Shown here: positions 1 through 11,650 of the stretch, one piece after another
Layout: each line of letters starts with the position of its first letter
Numbering within the stretch: the stretch's first letter is position 1
Origin: Gnetum montanum
Taxonomy: Eukaryota > Streptophyta > Gnetopsida > Gnetales > Gnetaceae
DNA length: 64,000 nt
Direction: 5' to 3'
Assembly (NCBI GenBank): GCA_015680685.1
Contig: MNCI01004529.1
Location: 139,256 to 203,255, forward strand
Translations under genes and position numbers: made by a program
Notes under the pieces: model-generated
What the model saw: the letters and a program-made list of their open reading frames with translations, nothing else
Database searches by the model: none
Told to the model about the DNA's origin: nothing

Positions 1-1359
1 GAGCACGGCCACACCTGCGGAGTTTAACATACAACACCGACCCTGGCTTTTCTCCTTTGTTCTCTGCAACTCGAATCCGAAATAAGTCTATTACAGAAAT
101 ATCAGCAAAATAGCAAGCAAGAACGGATTGATAACGCGGGCCTTTCTGGCGGTTGCTGGTGCTCATGGTTGCCAAAAAAAACAGTACAGCAGTTCATCAT
201 TTCTAGCGTGAATTCAAGATCCATATGGGTGCCCCACGCGGCGGAAGTTGTGCTGCCTGCAAACAAAGAAGAAACCAATGCATCCATCCGCTATTTGGCC
301 GTGCCGTATATGTGGCCTTGTGTTATCAAATCTCCTCTGCGCGTTGTGCAAGTGTCTCTGGCAACTGCGTCGATTTAACCAGCCCGCTTAGGGCGCTGAT
401 AGAACAATCTTGTTGCCGTAAATTGTGCAGAAATACAAGAGCGTAATTCTGGTTTTAGGCGGAAGAAGAAAATACTGATATTTTTGTTTCTGTTTTCTGG
501 CAACCGCAGCCCCAAATTTTCAACAACGACTGCCCTTCTCAAAACATTTTTTTTCTGCAAATTTTCTGCCCCCTTTCTTCCTGATTGTAATCTCTTTGCC
601 ACAAAAATAAATTTCAGCAAGAAACTTCGCTTTAGGATGGGTTTATTGTATTTCCACGACGATTTTATGACTTGAATTAAAACTGCTACCATTACTGCGT
701 TTTTGAGAAACAACAATGGATTTTGCTTTCATTTTTGTGCAGTTTCCTGGTGAAGCCAGATGAAATTCAAAACAGAATTAGGACTGCCCAAGTATTTTAT
801 TGCTGATCATTTCTTTCTGCCCTGAATTCAAGTTAAACCCATTTGCTCTAAAATCCCCTGTTCTCTGAATGAATTTATCTTGCGATTTACTACCGTATTC
901 ACATTCAAACCCTTCAGTCTTGCACAAAGAAATCAGTCGCTTTCTTCCTGCTCATTCCGGTGAATAATGTGAATAATAAAACTCTTGATATTTTGGCACT
1001 TTATTTTCATATCCTAATAAGGCCTCAACAGCATTTTATTTAATAAAGAATAACTCCCAAACATCTTCAACCAACATTCAAGCTATATGTTTTACTTTCA
1101 AACTCTTAAACACTGATTATTCCAATTGTAAATATGATAGTCCAACTGTTCCATGAAATGGCTAAATGTGCCAAAAATACGTTTTTCTATTTGCCCTTTA
1201 TGTGACATTTGTTCACCTCTATTGCACTTTTTTGAATTGACCTTATCTCATTGATGACCTTACATGGCCTTGATTACATTAGATTTGCACATGTCTTATG
1301 GCATTCTAACATTATTTATTTACTTTTACCTAGGTTCCACTTAATATGCTTTTTGTTGA
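1..1359. other. Unassigned left-edge sequence
   Basis: No coding region, LTR end or RNA gene could be supported here. Short open frames lie on both strands but none resembles a known domain and they overlap each other. Bases 1-450 look less AT-rich than the rest of the window. The tract ends where reading frame 2 of the Tat-type pol begins to look coding, so part of it may be upstream element sequence that has decayed. Confidence 0.5.
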
Positions 1360-1399
1360 CATGCAGGATCAAAGTATGAGTACCTAGGAGCAAATTAGT

Positions 1400-2640
1400 T
1401 TGCCTTTGTGTCTACATGGACCTCACAGTGATATTAAGTGGTGTATTGACCCTGATTACCTAGATCTTGAGCCTAAGAGTCTTGTAGACCACATAGGCTC
1501 ACTAGATAAACCTCTAGAATGGCCTAAAAACCTAGTTAAAACCCTTAACTTAGAAGTAGAAGACATAACTGAAGACTCTTTAGTTGAGGTTCCTGTCACA
1601 ACACATAGTGGTGAGGAGAAAACCCTTAAACTAAGTTCCTCACTAAAGCCTTAATATGCCCAAGACATCATCAAAGTACTACATAACAACATTAAATAAT
1701 TTGCCTAGTCCTATGAAGATATGTTAGGCCTAGACCCACATCTAGTCTAGCACAACATCATACTAGATCCTAGCATTAGACCAGTTAAGTAAAAAGTGCA
1801 CAAGATTATACTTGATTTGGCCTTGGTAGTTCACGATGAAATCTCAAAGCTCTAGCAAGCAGGCTTCACTAGGGCTACCAATTATGAAGAATGGGTATCC
1901 AACATGGTGGTAGTCCTTATGAAAAATGGGAGTATTCATATTTGCATTGATTTTTGAGACCTAAATAAAGCAACTATTAAGGATGACTTTTCTTTATCTA
2001 GTATTGATCAACTTATTGATACTATAGCTAGACATGCCTTGTTGTCCTTTATGGATGGATTGTCAAGACATAACCAAATTAGGATCAACCTAGAGCACCA
2101 ATTTAGCATGACATTTATGATCCCATGTGGTACTTTTTGTTATACCATAATGTCCTTTGGCCTTAAGAACACCAGAGCGACATACTAGAGAGACATGACC
2201 TATATCTTTAGTGATTACCTATTAGGTTTGCTTAATGATTATGTAGATGACATAGCCATGAAGTCTAAGATAGTTTATGATGATGCTAATGACCTAGATC
2301 TTGTGCTTAAATGATGTCTCAAATATGAGCTTATGCTCAATCCTAAGAAGTGTGTCTTTAGTGTCAAAACTAGTAAGATTCTTGGCTTTGTAGTCTCTAA
2401 ACTAGGGATATGCGTAGATCATAATAAGGTTAAAGCCATATCCAAATTGGTAGCACCTACCAACCTTAAAGAGCTTTGGGGATTAAAAGGTAGATTATAG
2501 TTTATTTGTAGGGTTATCTCTAGGCTTACAGATAAGTTTCATCCCATTGAACACTTTCTCAAGAAAGGAGTTTACTATGAGTGGATGACTCAATGCCAAG
2601 AGGCCTTTGAAAACCTTAAGAAAGAGTTGACACAACTACT
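1400..2640 (+). pseudogene. Reverse transcriptase region of Tat-type pol (broken)
   Basis: One frame reads through from 1400 with scattered stops. It first gives a protease-RT linker (SYEDMLGLDPHL, PVK-KVHKI). The RT palm follows: VSNMVVVLMKNGSIHICIDF near 1890-1950, DLNKAT, LSFMDGLSRHNQI near 2043-2085, and the catalytic YVDD box in NDYVDDIAMKSK near 2235-2270. The thumb/connection NPKKCVF then GFVVSK follows. YVDD is the usual two-aspartate metal-binding site of LTR-element RTs. Stops fall where relatives have Gln (TAG, TAA) or Arg (TGA), so the frame is mutated and not shifted. It is non-functional because of at least eight stops. Confidence 0.85.
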
Positions 2641-3050
2641 GAAAGTCTATCCTTTGTAAGAGGGTAAACTATTTTACATTTATCTCACCATCTCTGATAC
2701 ATCCATTTCCTCTCTACTTTGTGAAAAATGTGATGATAGAGCAAAAATACATGTATACTACCTTAGCCACATGTTAGTTGCCCATGAGACCTGAAACATT
2801 GAAGTGGAGAAGTATTATCTAGCAATAGTCTTTTCTTTGAAGAAATGGAGATACTACCTCTTCAAAAGCCAAGTCAATGTAATTTGCAAGGATAACATAC
2901 TCAAAGCTATAATGACCAACATCTATGAAAGAAGTCGTAAAGCTCAATGGAAAGCCATAACCATAGAGTTCAACCCTCATTATGTCTCTCATATCTCAAC
3001 AAAAGGTCAAGCTATAGTCATACAACTCACAGTCTCACCTGTTGATGACC
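2641..3050 (+). pseudogene. RNase H domain (first) of Tat-type pol
   Basis: It continues in the same frame as the RT. Recognisable pieces are FYIYLTISDTSISSLLCE, VYYLSHMLVAHE and VEKYYLAIVFSLKKWRYYLF. These match the usual order of a Ty3/gypsy RNase H: first acidic strand, the YxSr/L turn, then the E-x-x-x-L-A helix. The expected first catalytic Asp of the F-x-D/Y strand is not preserved clearly. Two stops (near 2659 and 2790) interrupt it. In a live element it would degrade the RNA strand of the RNA/DNA hybrid during reverse transcription in the virus-like particle. Confidence 0.7.
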
Positions 3051-3679
3051 AAGTAGCCATAAATCCTAAGTTCCCTGATGAACATATTAACACAATTAGC
3101 CAAGTGCTTAATGGTTATGAGGTAGTTATGAACTTTGACAGAGCTTCAACCACCCATGGGACTAGTGCTGCTACCATCATAACATTCCCATCTAGTGAAA
3201 TCCAACCCTTTACCTATCATTTTGGGTCCCTCTATACCAACAACATAGTAGAATATGAGGTTTTGATCATAGGAATAATGGTAGCTTATGACCTAGGAAT
3301 TAGACACCTAACCATCAAAGGTGATTCACAACTTGTGGTTAACCAAGTAACCAAAGTTTATGCATGCAAAGCTAAGCACTTACAACCTTATTGTGATCTA
3401 GGGAATCAATTATTACAACAATTCATAGATGTTGATATCCAAAACATACCTTAAAAAAATGTCATAGCTAATGTAGTTGCAACATTAGGCCTTATTGTGA
3501 CACCAGATGTGTTTAGTAAGTTTTCCACCTTAACCATGGATTGTGCTACTCCCATCACACAGAACACTAAGGATACCTTTGTGGCCATCATTCATACTGC
3601 TCCTTCCAAGGAGTGGTATGATAATATTATATTTTACCTTATGCATGGTGAATCCTCACAAGTCTTGACTACTTCTTAG
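3051..3679 (+). pseudogene. Second (archaeal-like) RNase H domain of Tat-type pol
   Basis: Still in the RT frame, this segment gives NFDRASTTHGTSAATIITF, a shortened first strand with D in NFDRAS. It is followed by NNIVEYEVLIIGIMVAYDLGI (E of the EYE helix) and LTIKGDSQLVVNQV (GDS Asp). That D-E-D layout with the GDSQLVVNQ motif is the well-known second RNase H of Tat/Ogre elements, related to the plant RNase H-like family rather than to the gypsy RNase H. About 80 further codons lead towards the integrase, ending at a stop at 3677-3679. It is unusually well preserved, with an open stretch from 2804 to 3454. Confidence 0.8.
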
Positions 3680-3739
3680 GAGGATGTCATATGCAAGCAA
3701 TCGAAGCACTATGTCATCGTAAGTGATAACACATTATGT

Positions 3740-4858
3740 TGATGATCCTATTATGGCATACTCCTAAAGTGCTTATGTAAAATCAAAGCTAGAATAATCC
3801 TAGAGGAGGTCACAAGGGTGTTTTTGGAGGACATATAGTACCTAGAGCCATGGTCACTAAGATTAAATGGATAGGCTACTATTGGCCTCATATGGAAAAA
3901 GACTGCCTGCAAAAGATTAATAGATGTGACACATGCCAATGATATAACAACATGATACATGTGTCACCAACTGAGTTACATACAACCTAGATAACATGGT
4001 CGTTTGAATGATGGGGGTTGGATATTATTGGGCCTATAATGCCTCAATCTTCCATAAGACATAGCTTCATCATCATCGCAATTGAATACTTTACCAAGTG
4101 GGTTGAGGCTATTCTCCTAAGGAAGACCACATCCGAACAAGTTTGCAAATTTAACCTAGATAACATTGTAGCTTGTTTTACCATACCCATGACCATAGTT
4201 ATAGACAATGGACCTCAATTTAATAGCCAAGAAACCAAGTATTTCTATCACAACCTCGACATTAAGCATTCTTTCTCATCACCTTACTATCCTCAAGCTA
4301 ATGGATAAGCAAAAGCAAGTAACAAGGCCATCATCAACTTGCTCAAGAAGATGCTTAACAATAGCAAGTGGAAGTGGCATGAGTGGCTTGTCCATGCACT
4401 ATGGGCATACAAGACAACTGATTACACAACAACCAACATGACCTCTTATAGCCTTATTTATATTTTTAAAGTTGTTTTACCTCTTGAATTGTGGGTGCCA
4501 TTACACTGAGTAGCCTTGACCAACTTCATCAATGACAAGTAGAGTAAGGATTTATGAATTATAGCCTTGGATTTGGTGGAGTAGCAGTGTATGCAAGCAC
4601 TTTCTCACATCGAGCACTATTAAGAGAGGTAGAAGTGACAACATCACCATGACTTGACCATGCACAAGATCAAGGAGGGGGACCTATCTTGAAGGCTATC
4701 CGTGAGCACGTGAACAAATTCTCAGCTAACTAGGAAGGATCCTTCCTTGTCACTAGAGCCTAAAAAAATGAAGCATTTAGAATAGCTGACATGGATGGAA
4801 ATTAGCTAGCCAATCCAGTCAATCATTTGCATCTAAATCCATTGTACATGTAGTTGAT
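3740..4858 (+). pseudogene. Integrase of Tat-type element (broken, catalytic Glu lost)
   Basis: A frame change lies between 3680 and about 3780, after which frame 1 carries the integrase. The N-terminal zinc-binding part shows GHKGVFGGH and CDTC near 3925-3940. The core has the first Asp in GLDIIGPI near 4015-4035 and the second in VIDNGPQFNS near 4198-4227. At the third catalytic site relatives read NGQAEA, but here it reads NG, stop, AKA near 4303-4320, so Glu is replaced by Lys next to a Gln-to-stop change. The C-terminal part (ALDLVE, ALSHIEHY, KIKEGDL) follows with many stops. The enzyme would have inserted the cDNA into host chromatin. Confidence 0.8.
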
Positions 4859-5091
4859 AGATCATTAACAAGAGAGCTTGGTTTTAATGGTCTACTACAA
4901 CCTAAAACTAGCAACACAGCCTGCCATAACCTTAAACTAGTACCATGGCCCATCACGACCTTAAACTAGCAACATTGGTGACCTAGATAGCTTGATTCTC
5001 ATGTATCCTATATGCATTGTAGCATTATAATATGCAGTGGTGTTTTGTATTCTTTGTTAATGCCACTTGGGTCAATCCTCCAGGCACCAAC

Positions 5092-5104
5092 AAAGAGGGG
5101 CCAA
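5092..5104 (+). other. Polypurine tract of the Tat-type element
   Basis: The purine run aaagagggg followed by cca directly precedes the inferred LTR start TGAAACACC at 5105. A purine tract abutting the 3' LTR is the plus-strand primer of LTR elements. The LTR start is supported by similarity to the reverse complement of about 33500-33519. Bases 4859-5091 between the integrase end and this tract show no coding signal. Confidence 0.65.
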
Positions 5105-6480
5105 TGAAACACCAAAAAATTTTGCATGTTATAACTAATCTTCATCATGTAGCTTTCACCCCATGAAAATCAAGGCAAAAATTCATTGTAAATGTGAAAA
5201 TTGTAATCCAAAGTGAGAAATTTCACATACTTTATAATTTTGAGGTTGAAAAATGCCTCATAAGTGGTCAAAGCCTCATTCCACAAGTGAAAAAAGTCAC
5301 CTAGTGTTTATATTTGGGCTTGGGGAGGGGTCAAAAATGTCTTTTGGAATGCTAAAAAGGAAAATTTGATGGGTTTTATGGGGGGTATGCATTTTTCTAA
5401 ACTAGAAACACCTACAAGGGGGTAGATTTCACCTACTCCCAGCATGGAAGGAGAGGGGGTTTGAAAAATTTTCCCCCTTCAACATGGAGATAAAATGCAC
5501 AACTTGAAAAATTTTTCCTAACTTGGAAACTTTTTCCCCTCAACTTGGAGAGTTTACTCCCAACATGAAATTTTTCCCTTGACTTAGAAACTTTCTCCCC
5601 ACCCTAGAAAGTTTTTCCCTAGTGTGGAAAATTCAATCCCCCAACATGGAAGCCACAAGAAGCAAAATTCATCAATTCATGCACTTCAATGTTGACCAGC
5701 CACTTTAACAAGCATGGTGGAAAGCTCAGCATGGAAGATTCATCTATATCATGGAAGGTGTACCCCAATTACTATTTATAGTAAATGGAATGGCCATGGG
5801 GGAAGCACTTACTATGTATAGTAACCCTCCAAATGTGGGCACCCATCTCACCTAAAGTTGGTAGCCAATTTTTAGCAAAATCACATCAAATTTGTAGTCG
5901 ATTTAAAGCCAATTTATAGTCCCATTCATGGCCCAATGACCCTATAAAATCCAACTTCAAACATCATTTAGAGGTTCTAGCAATTTTTCTCATAATTCAG
6001 AAATTTTTGGGGGCATACAAGCAATTTGGTTCAGGAATTTTAAGCAAGTTAAGCATTTTTTGTTTAGTAATTCCAAGCAAGTTTAGCATTATCAAGTAAT
6101 TTGCATACACACAATTCCACACTTGGGCATTTTCAAGTAGTCAAGAGCTCTTGCAAGTTCCCATACTTGCATTTTATTGAATCCCAGTGTGGAAGCATTG
6201 TGGCCTTGAGATTTGGTGAATTTTTGGTGTCAATACTACACTTCTGGGATTTACGAACCCCAACATGGAGCAATTTGACATTCAAATTTTCCATCTTTCT
6301 CACCCCCTAGCAACAACCTAATTGGTAGATCCAAGATTTTAGTAGTGAAGGAAGGTTTGATACCATCAGGAGTGGCTGAGCACCTAAATCCTAGAGTAGA
6401 TCACATCAACTTCAATAGGCTTTGAACTCCTACATAAGTAAACCCCCTTTTTTGCTCATCTAGGCACCATTTGTACACAT
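5105..6480 (+). repeat. 3' LTR of Tat-type element (right border approximate)
   Basis: The first 300 bases match, on the opposite strand, the sequence running left from about 33519 (shared phrases include attgtaaatgt and gtttatatttgggcttgg). That identifies both as LTRs of one family. A TATA-like cctataaaatcc lies near 5941. A quasi-palindrome ttactatttatagtaaatgg near 5770 is shared with the other copy. The right end could not be fixed because no recognisable terminal CA with primer site is seen. It may lie anywhere from 6300 to 6600. Confidence 0.65.
5430..5660 (+). repeat. Degenerate minisatellite inside the Tat LTR
   Basis: Roughly ten degenerate copies of a 20-25 base unit based on aacttggaaactttttcccc follow one another, for example near 5493, 5520, 5543, 5578, 5603 and 5640. 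A similar array of aattccaaaatggaaaatg units sits at the equivalent place in the inverted LTR (33039-33128). Confidence 0.6.
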
Positions 6481-6690
6481 TTCTCTAAATTATTCTTTAT
6501 TCTTTCTCAAAAATGTTTAGGTTTTAATTTTTTTGTTTAAACAATAAATTTACTATCTATGCATTATTCAGATCTATTTATATTTCCATGTTTTTCATCT
6601 CATAGGTCCCTAGTTAATCTACTAGACCGACTAGGGTGCCTCAAATTCCATTTTTATCACAAAGGCCCTAGGGATTATCCATTGGGGAAC
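6481..6690. other. Junction between Tat LTR and Athila-like copy F
   Basis: AT-rich sequence without a convincing domain. The 5' LTR and the first third of gag expected for the Athila-like element are missing here, so the junction reflects a deletion or an insertion whose borders have eroded. Confidence 0.4.
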
Positions 6691-6698
6691 TATTTACA

Positions 6699-7975
6699 TT
6701 GAGGATTATTGGTTTTCATTCCAACAATGAAACACCCAAGATACTCATAAAAGAAGAAGAAATTTGGTACTACTCCTTAGAGTTGGAATTAATTTGTAGA
6801 TGGAGTATAATGCTTGAACTGTTCAATGACAAATATCAAATGTACTCCATAGTTTCTAATTTGAGAAAGCAAATCCAAGGCTAGAAATAAGGAACACATG
6901 AACCCTTGGAAGTAGTCATGCATAGGTATTATTCCCTTTTACACAAATGTCTTGGCCATGGTTATTCTCAATGGGAACAACTTTGTCATATCATAGAGGC
7001 ATTTTGATATGAAATGGGCAGAACTCTTAGGGTCTATGCCAAAGGGAGACTATTAGAACTAAGAGCCCATCAAATTCAAAGGCTAAGTGAGTAGGTTGCA
7101 AAAGAAGAAAGTTTGCTAAGAAAACAAGAAAGTGTTGAGGCATATAATCGGGATCCTTCCATCAGAAAAAGGGAGTTCTGATTCTGTGATAATGAGGAGG
7201 AAGCATCACTTAATGAGATGATGTAGTGAAAAACCTTGCCAATTCAAAAAATTGTATCTAAAATTTCAGCTAAGGTTGATAAAGTGTGGAAATCTTTGGA
7301 TGAAAATTTTCAAACTACTTTGAAACTTGTGGAAGAATCCAAAGAACAAGGTAGTGATCATGACCGTAGGATAAGTAAAGAAGCTAAACATGCCTAACAA
7401 AGGGGTAAGGGCAAGGCTACATCAGTGAAAGAGGTCATGAAGTCAAAATCAAATGACAATGATGGGTGTGATGTTTGCCAATATAAACATCCCAAGGGAT
7501 GTTGCCCTGTTGTGTCACACTTACAAGAATTTGGGATGTATGCCCTAAATCTTAACCTAGCAGTAAGGTAAGCATCCAGAAGATTGCCTTATCCTCAAGG
7601 CAACCTAAGGCAGTTCCACCAACAACAACAAGCTTATTATCCAAGTGGAGCTTCACCAAAATCATATGAGTAGTACCAATAGTGGCAACACCCACAGTCG
7701 TGAGGGATGGCACCACCAAGATAGTAGTATCCTTACAGGTAGCTAGATCCATCTAGGTACTATGTTCAACAACCAATGTTTCTACATGACTCTTCTAGTG
7801 ACTCTTCTTTTCAGCATCACTACTACCCTCTAGAGTGTTACAGAACTCATTCTCCATCAACTATAGGGGAAACCCCATATCCATATCATCCTCTTCATCC
7901 TTCAGCATATCCTTCTCCACCCTCAATCCAATTACCACTTGCTCCATCCATCTAGGAAAAAATTCTCATGTAGGT
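6699..7975 (+). pseudogene. gag of Athila-like copy F (5'-truncated, broken)
   Basis: A single frame gives SLELELICRW then MLELFNDKYQMYS, the retrotransposon-gag capsid region, which matches B (SLELESIRRW, MLELFNDKYQMYS) and D. HEPLEVVMHRYY and LGHGYSQWEQL follow. After a charged linker it reaches a Cys/His motif, GCDVCQYKHPKGCCPVVSHL, near 7464-7525, and then a Pro/Tyr/Ser-rich tail. Gag forms the virus-like particle. The start and roughly the first 350 codons present in B and D are missing. There are about 14 in-frame stops, nearly all at expected Gln or Trp positions. Confidence 0.75.
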
Positions 7976-8169
7976 ACAACAATGTAACACTGTTAACTTA
8001 CAACTGGCTCCTCAATCAAGTGGTTTGAAACCTAACTTCTATAAAAGACAATTCTTTTAAACCAATAGCCCCACTAAGCTCTCATCTACTTATGAGGTTG
8101 GTCACCCTATGTCTCTTTCATTCTTTACATCCATTTCTTTCAAGAGCCCTTCAAACTAAAAGCCTCCCA

Positions 8170-8990
8170 AGATCCACATAGTCATGTTAACCCATGTTGT
8201 ATCTAATTGAATCAAAGCTTGCAACCTTCCTAGGAAAAGAGCTAATCTTGGAAGTCCTCTCATCTACTTGAAAATTATTGAGAATGAGCCATGCAAGGCT
8301 CTTCTTAACTCAAGTTCTAGAGTTAATCAAATTTCACATAAAATGTACAATGCTTGGAACCTTTCTCCTCTCAAGAAGAGCAACATTTATTAAGAATTAG
8401 TAGATCAATCCAGCACTATTCCTTTGGGACTAGTAGAGGACCTTGTGACCACTATCTATGGTTGGTTATCTCCTACCAATTTCTTAATAATCAAAGCTGC
8501 CAATCGCAAGGGGAACTTTCCAATCATTATGGAAAGGGCTTGATTGAGAACTATTGATGCATGAACAGGCATTAGAGATCTTTCCCTAAAGATTTCCAAG
8601 GAAAATGCATTTGGAAAGATCAAGAACAAGTGAGTTCCATGCATCATGTACAACAATACAGGGTGCAATTGTGTGTAGAAACTCTAGTTTATTAAAAGCA
8701 CATCGATTAAAGCATGTAAATAGTGTGCAGATGAATCCAAAATCTAAAATTTCCTGTACATAGTAGCCAAAAACAAGAGGGCACCTAGTGGTTAACAACT
8801 GATTTTAAGAGTAACATACTTTGCATGGAACCTATTGTGAGCTTAACTTGTGTCTATGTTGAAGGCATGGATGAACTAGAGCAAGTTCATTGCCAACTCT
8901 ACAATAATGAACCCAATGATACATATTAGAGAAAGTTGGAAATCCTTGATAGTTTTAAACAGGAGCCCTTAGAGTTGAAAGCTCTACCTA
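8170..8990 (+). pseudogene. Protease region of copy F (active site lost)
   Basis: This is in the gag frame. It gives NEPCKALLNSSSRVNQIS, where B has DLLDLGSSVSLIS and D has ALLDLGFRVNLIS, so the catalytic Asp is replaced by Asn. VDQSSTIPLGLVEDLVTT and NFPIIMERA follow, matching the flap and C-terminal strand region of B. The domain would cut Gag-Pol in the particle. Multiple stops, mostly TAG, make it inactive. Confidence 0.7.
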
Positions 8991-9900
8991 CCGACATGAA
9001 ATATGCATTTCTAAAAAATGGCAAGCTAGTGATAATCAATGCTAACCTTGCTCCTGAGCAGAAAAGGATGTTGTTGAATGTGGTCAATAAATGGCCAATA
9101 GCCTTTACTTAGTCACATCTTGAACTCATAGGGATTGATCCTAGGATTTGCAAGCATCACATCTATACCAATCTAGCCATGAAACTAAAAAAGGAGTTGT
9201 AGTGACGGCTAAATCCCAAATTAAAATAGATTGTTAAAGAGGAAATTGAACAACTCCTCAAGGCAGGGTTCATTTATCCAATTATGAATAGTGAGTGGAT
9301 TATCCCACTTGTAATTCTACCAAAGAAAGATGATAAATGTTAGGTTTGTATTCATTTCAAGTTGTTGAACATGGCAACATCCAAAGATTATTCTCCATTA
9401 CCATTTGTGGACTAGGTGCTGGACACTATTTCTGGGCATTGCTATTATAGCTTCCTAGATGTTTATAGTGGCTATAACCAAATTTAGCTTTCACACACCC
9501 AAGGATCAGGCCAAAACAACATTCACAAGTCCCTGGGGGACTTTTGCATATCGTAAAATGCCCTTTGGTCTATGCAATGCCTCTACAACTTTCCAATGCC
9601 TTATTCTAAGTATTTTTCAGTAGCAAATTGGTAGCAAGGTGGAAGTCTTCATGGATGACTTTTCCACCTATGGCACTATATTTGAGAAAGCCTTGGACTA
9701 TCCTGAGAAAGTACTTAAAAGATGCGTGGAGACTGATCTTCGGTACAATTGGAAAAAGAGCCATCTCATAGTCCAAGAGGGTATTATGTTGGGGCATAGA
9801 ATTTCTTAATCAAGGATTGAGGTGGACCCTAAAAAGATTCGGGTCATCCAAGGAATCACCCACAAACTAGAAATCATTAAAGATGTTTGATCATTCTTTC
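8991..9900 (+). pseudogene. Reverse transcriptase of copy F (broken)
   Basis: Readable pieces are EEIEQLLKAGFIYPIMNSEW, PLVILPKKDD, LLNMATSKDYSPLPFVD and YYSFLDVYSGYNQI. All are typical of the Athila branch. Downstream the frame changes near 9490. A second frame gives the MP-FGLCNAS-TFQ region and the catalytic MDDFSTYG near 9650-9675. At least ten stops are present. The family assignment is strong. The boundaries are approximate because of frame changes. Confidence 0.75.
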
Positions 9901-10029
9901 AACACACTGGCTACTACCAGTAATTCATAGAGAATTTCTCTAAGATTGCAAAAGAGTTGGTTGAGCTCACAAAGAAAGATGCTCTATTCATATGGACTAA
10001 GGAATGCAAAAATGCATTCTAATAGCTTA

Positions 10030-10450
10030 AGGAAAATCTTGTAGAAACTCTAATTCTACGAGCACCTAATTGGTCTTGTTTCTTTCACATCATGATGAAC
10101 ACATCAAACTATGTCTTGGAAGCTATGCTTACACAATTGGATGATCAAAAATGTCCATATTACATCCACTACAGAAGCTAAAGCATTATGCATGCACAAC
10201 TCAATTACACCACAATGAAGAAAGAGCTGATGGTCTGGTGTATGCTTTGGAGAATTTCAAGCACTATGTGATTGGATATAGGATGTTTAATCACACTGAC
10301 CATAGCGCCATTTGCTTCCTAATGAATAAACCAATGGTGAGCCCTAGTGTTATTTGATGGTTGGTGATCTTGCAAGGTTCAATCTCATAATGGTAGATTG
10401 AAAAGGGACTAAGAATGTGGTTGTTGATCACTTGTCTTGGTTATGATGGG
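10030..10450 (+). pseudogene. RNase H of copy F
   Basis: Two frames are needed. One gives NYVLEAMLTQLDDQKCPYYI near 10110-10170. The other gives HNEERADGLVYALENFKHYV and MFNHTDHSAICFLMNKPMV near 10200-10340, matching B (RELMAVVFTLEKFRHYVLG, VFVHTDHSAIRFLMNKPMV). TDHSA with its Asp is the conserved third catalytic strand. A frameshift and downstream stops inactivate it. Confidence 0.75.
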
Positions 10451-10639
10451 ATATCAAAGAGGATGAGAACCCACTCTCTAATCAATTTTCCAATGAATTC
10501 CTCTTTGTTGATGTAATAAATGAACAAGTGTCTACTAAATCAAAATAGTGTAATGACATCCTCACTTATCTTCTCACTTAAGAGACACCACAAGATTTAG
10601 ACAACCAAAAGAAATAATAGTTTCTTCATCAGGCTAGAT

Positions 10640-11650
10640 GCTTCATGGAGGTTAATGGACACCTTTACAAGGTGTACATCAATGGCCTTGTTTGTTGGTG
10701 TATTCTTGATGCTGACCAACTGTGCATTCTCCAAGATGCTCATGATGGTCCTTGTGGGTACTACTATGCAAGGAGATGCATAGCCATTAAAATCCTAATG
10801 GTAGGGTACTATTGGTGAATAATCTTTAAGAATTCCCACCAATTAATCAAATCTTGTAACACTATCAACAAGATGGTTGGATGATTGCTCGAATGGAGGG
10901 AGCTCAGCAATGGATCCAACCACTAGAATCCTTCAACATTTGGGGCATAGACATTATGGGTCCCATCACGCCATGTCAAAGGAAAAGGTGTACATAATAG
11001 TCATTGTTGACTATTGTACAAAATGGGAAAAAGTAGCAATTGTCACTAACTATACATCATTCACTATTGCATGGTTTGTACAAAAAAATGTTGCAAAAAA
11101 AGTTTGGAGTGTCGCATGCACTAATTTATAACAATGGTACTCATTTTACAGGTGCTACCTTTCATAAGTTCATGCAATGCTAGTGGGTTGAGCATAAATT
11201 AACAACACCCTACGATCCCCCAAGCCAACTGTCAAGCAGAGGTTACCAATAGGGAGATCACAAAAATATTAATAAGAACTATTAATAAATATAGGAGAGA
11301 CTAGAGCACAAAACTTAATGATGGCCTTTGGGCATACCACTCAACATGGAAACTCCCTATAGGCTACTCTCCCTATGAGCTAGTGTATAGAAAATTACCA
11401 ACTTTGCCAATTCCATTCAAGCTCCATACACTTTCAACAACTTGTAGCCTTGAACTTAACTTGAGCCTAGTACAAAAAGAGAGATTAATAAACATTAACA
11501 TGCTAGATGAGAATCAATTGATAGCCATGTCCTTAAATGAAATGCATAAAGCATTTAATAAACAATGCCATGACCTTAGGATAAAGAAAGTCAAATTTCA
11601 ACCTGGAGACAAGGTCCTCTACTAGAATCCCACACACATCCCTCAATGAA
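10640..11650 (+). pseudogene. Integrase of copy F (catalytic residues altered)
   Basis: The pieces read QQWIQPLESFNIWGIDIMGP with the first Asp near 10905-10965, then IYNNGTHFTGATFHKFMQC near 11125-11180, where relatives have DNG, so the second Asp has become Asn. GYSPYELVYRKLP follows near 11365, and KVKFQPGDKVLY near 11585-11623. The last part corresponds to the C-terminal DNA-binding region. Stops and frame changes separate these pieces. It matches the better preserved copy in B at 36200-37470. Confidence 0.75.

Larger units (their letters stand above)
1360..6480 (+). mobile_element. Tat/Ogre-type Ty3/gypsy retrotransposon, 5'-truncated (element 1)
   Basis: The order RT, RNase H, second RNase H, integrase, polypurine tract, LTR is visible on the + strand. 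A second RNase H between the usual RNase H and integrase is the known hallmark of the Tat/Ogre branch of plant Ty3/gypsy elements. The 5' LTR, gag and protease are absent. The 3' LTR start is set by the purine tract at 5092-5103 and by similarity to the inverted LTR at about 32100-33519. The right LTR border is uncertain. Frame 2 stays readable for more than 2 kb, interrupted mainly by single stop codons, so decay was by point mutation rather than large rearrangement. Confidence 0.8.

Noticed and set aside
375-716. Overlapping open frames of 60-113 codons on both strands near the left edge
   Set aside because: No domain, no codon or splice signal, and the two strands overlap. They look like chance frames in a moderately GC-rich stretch.
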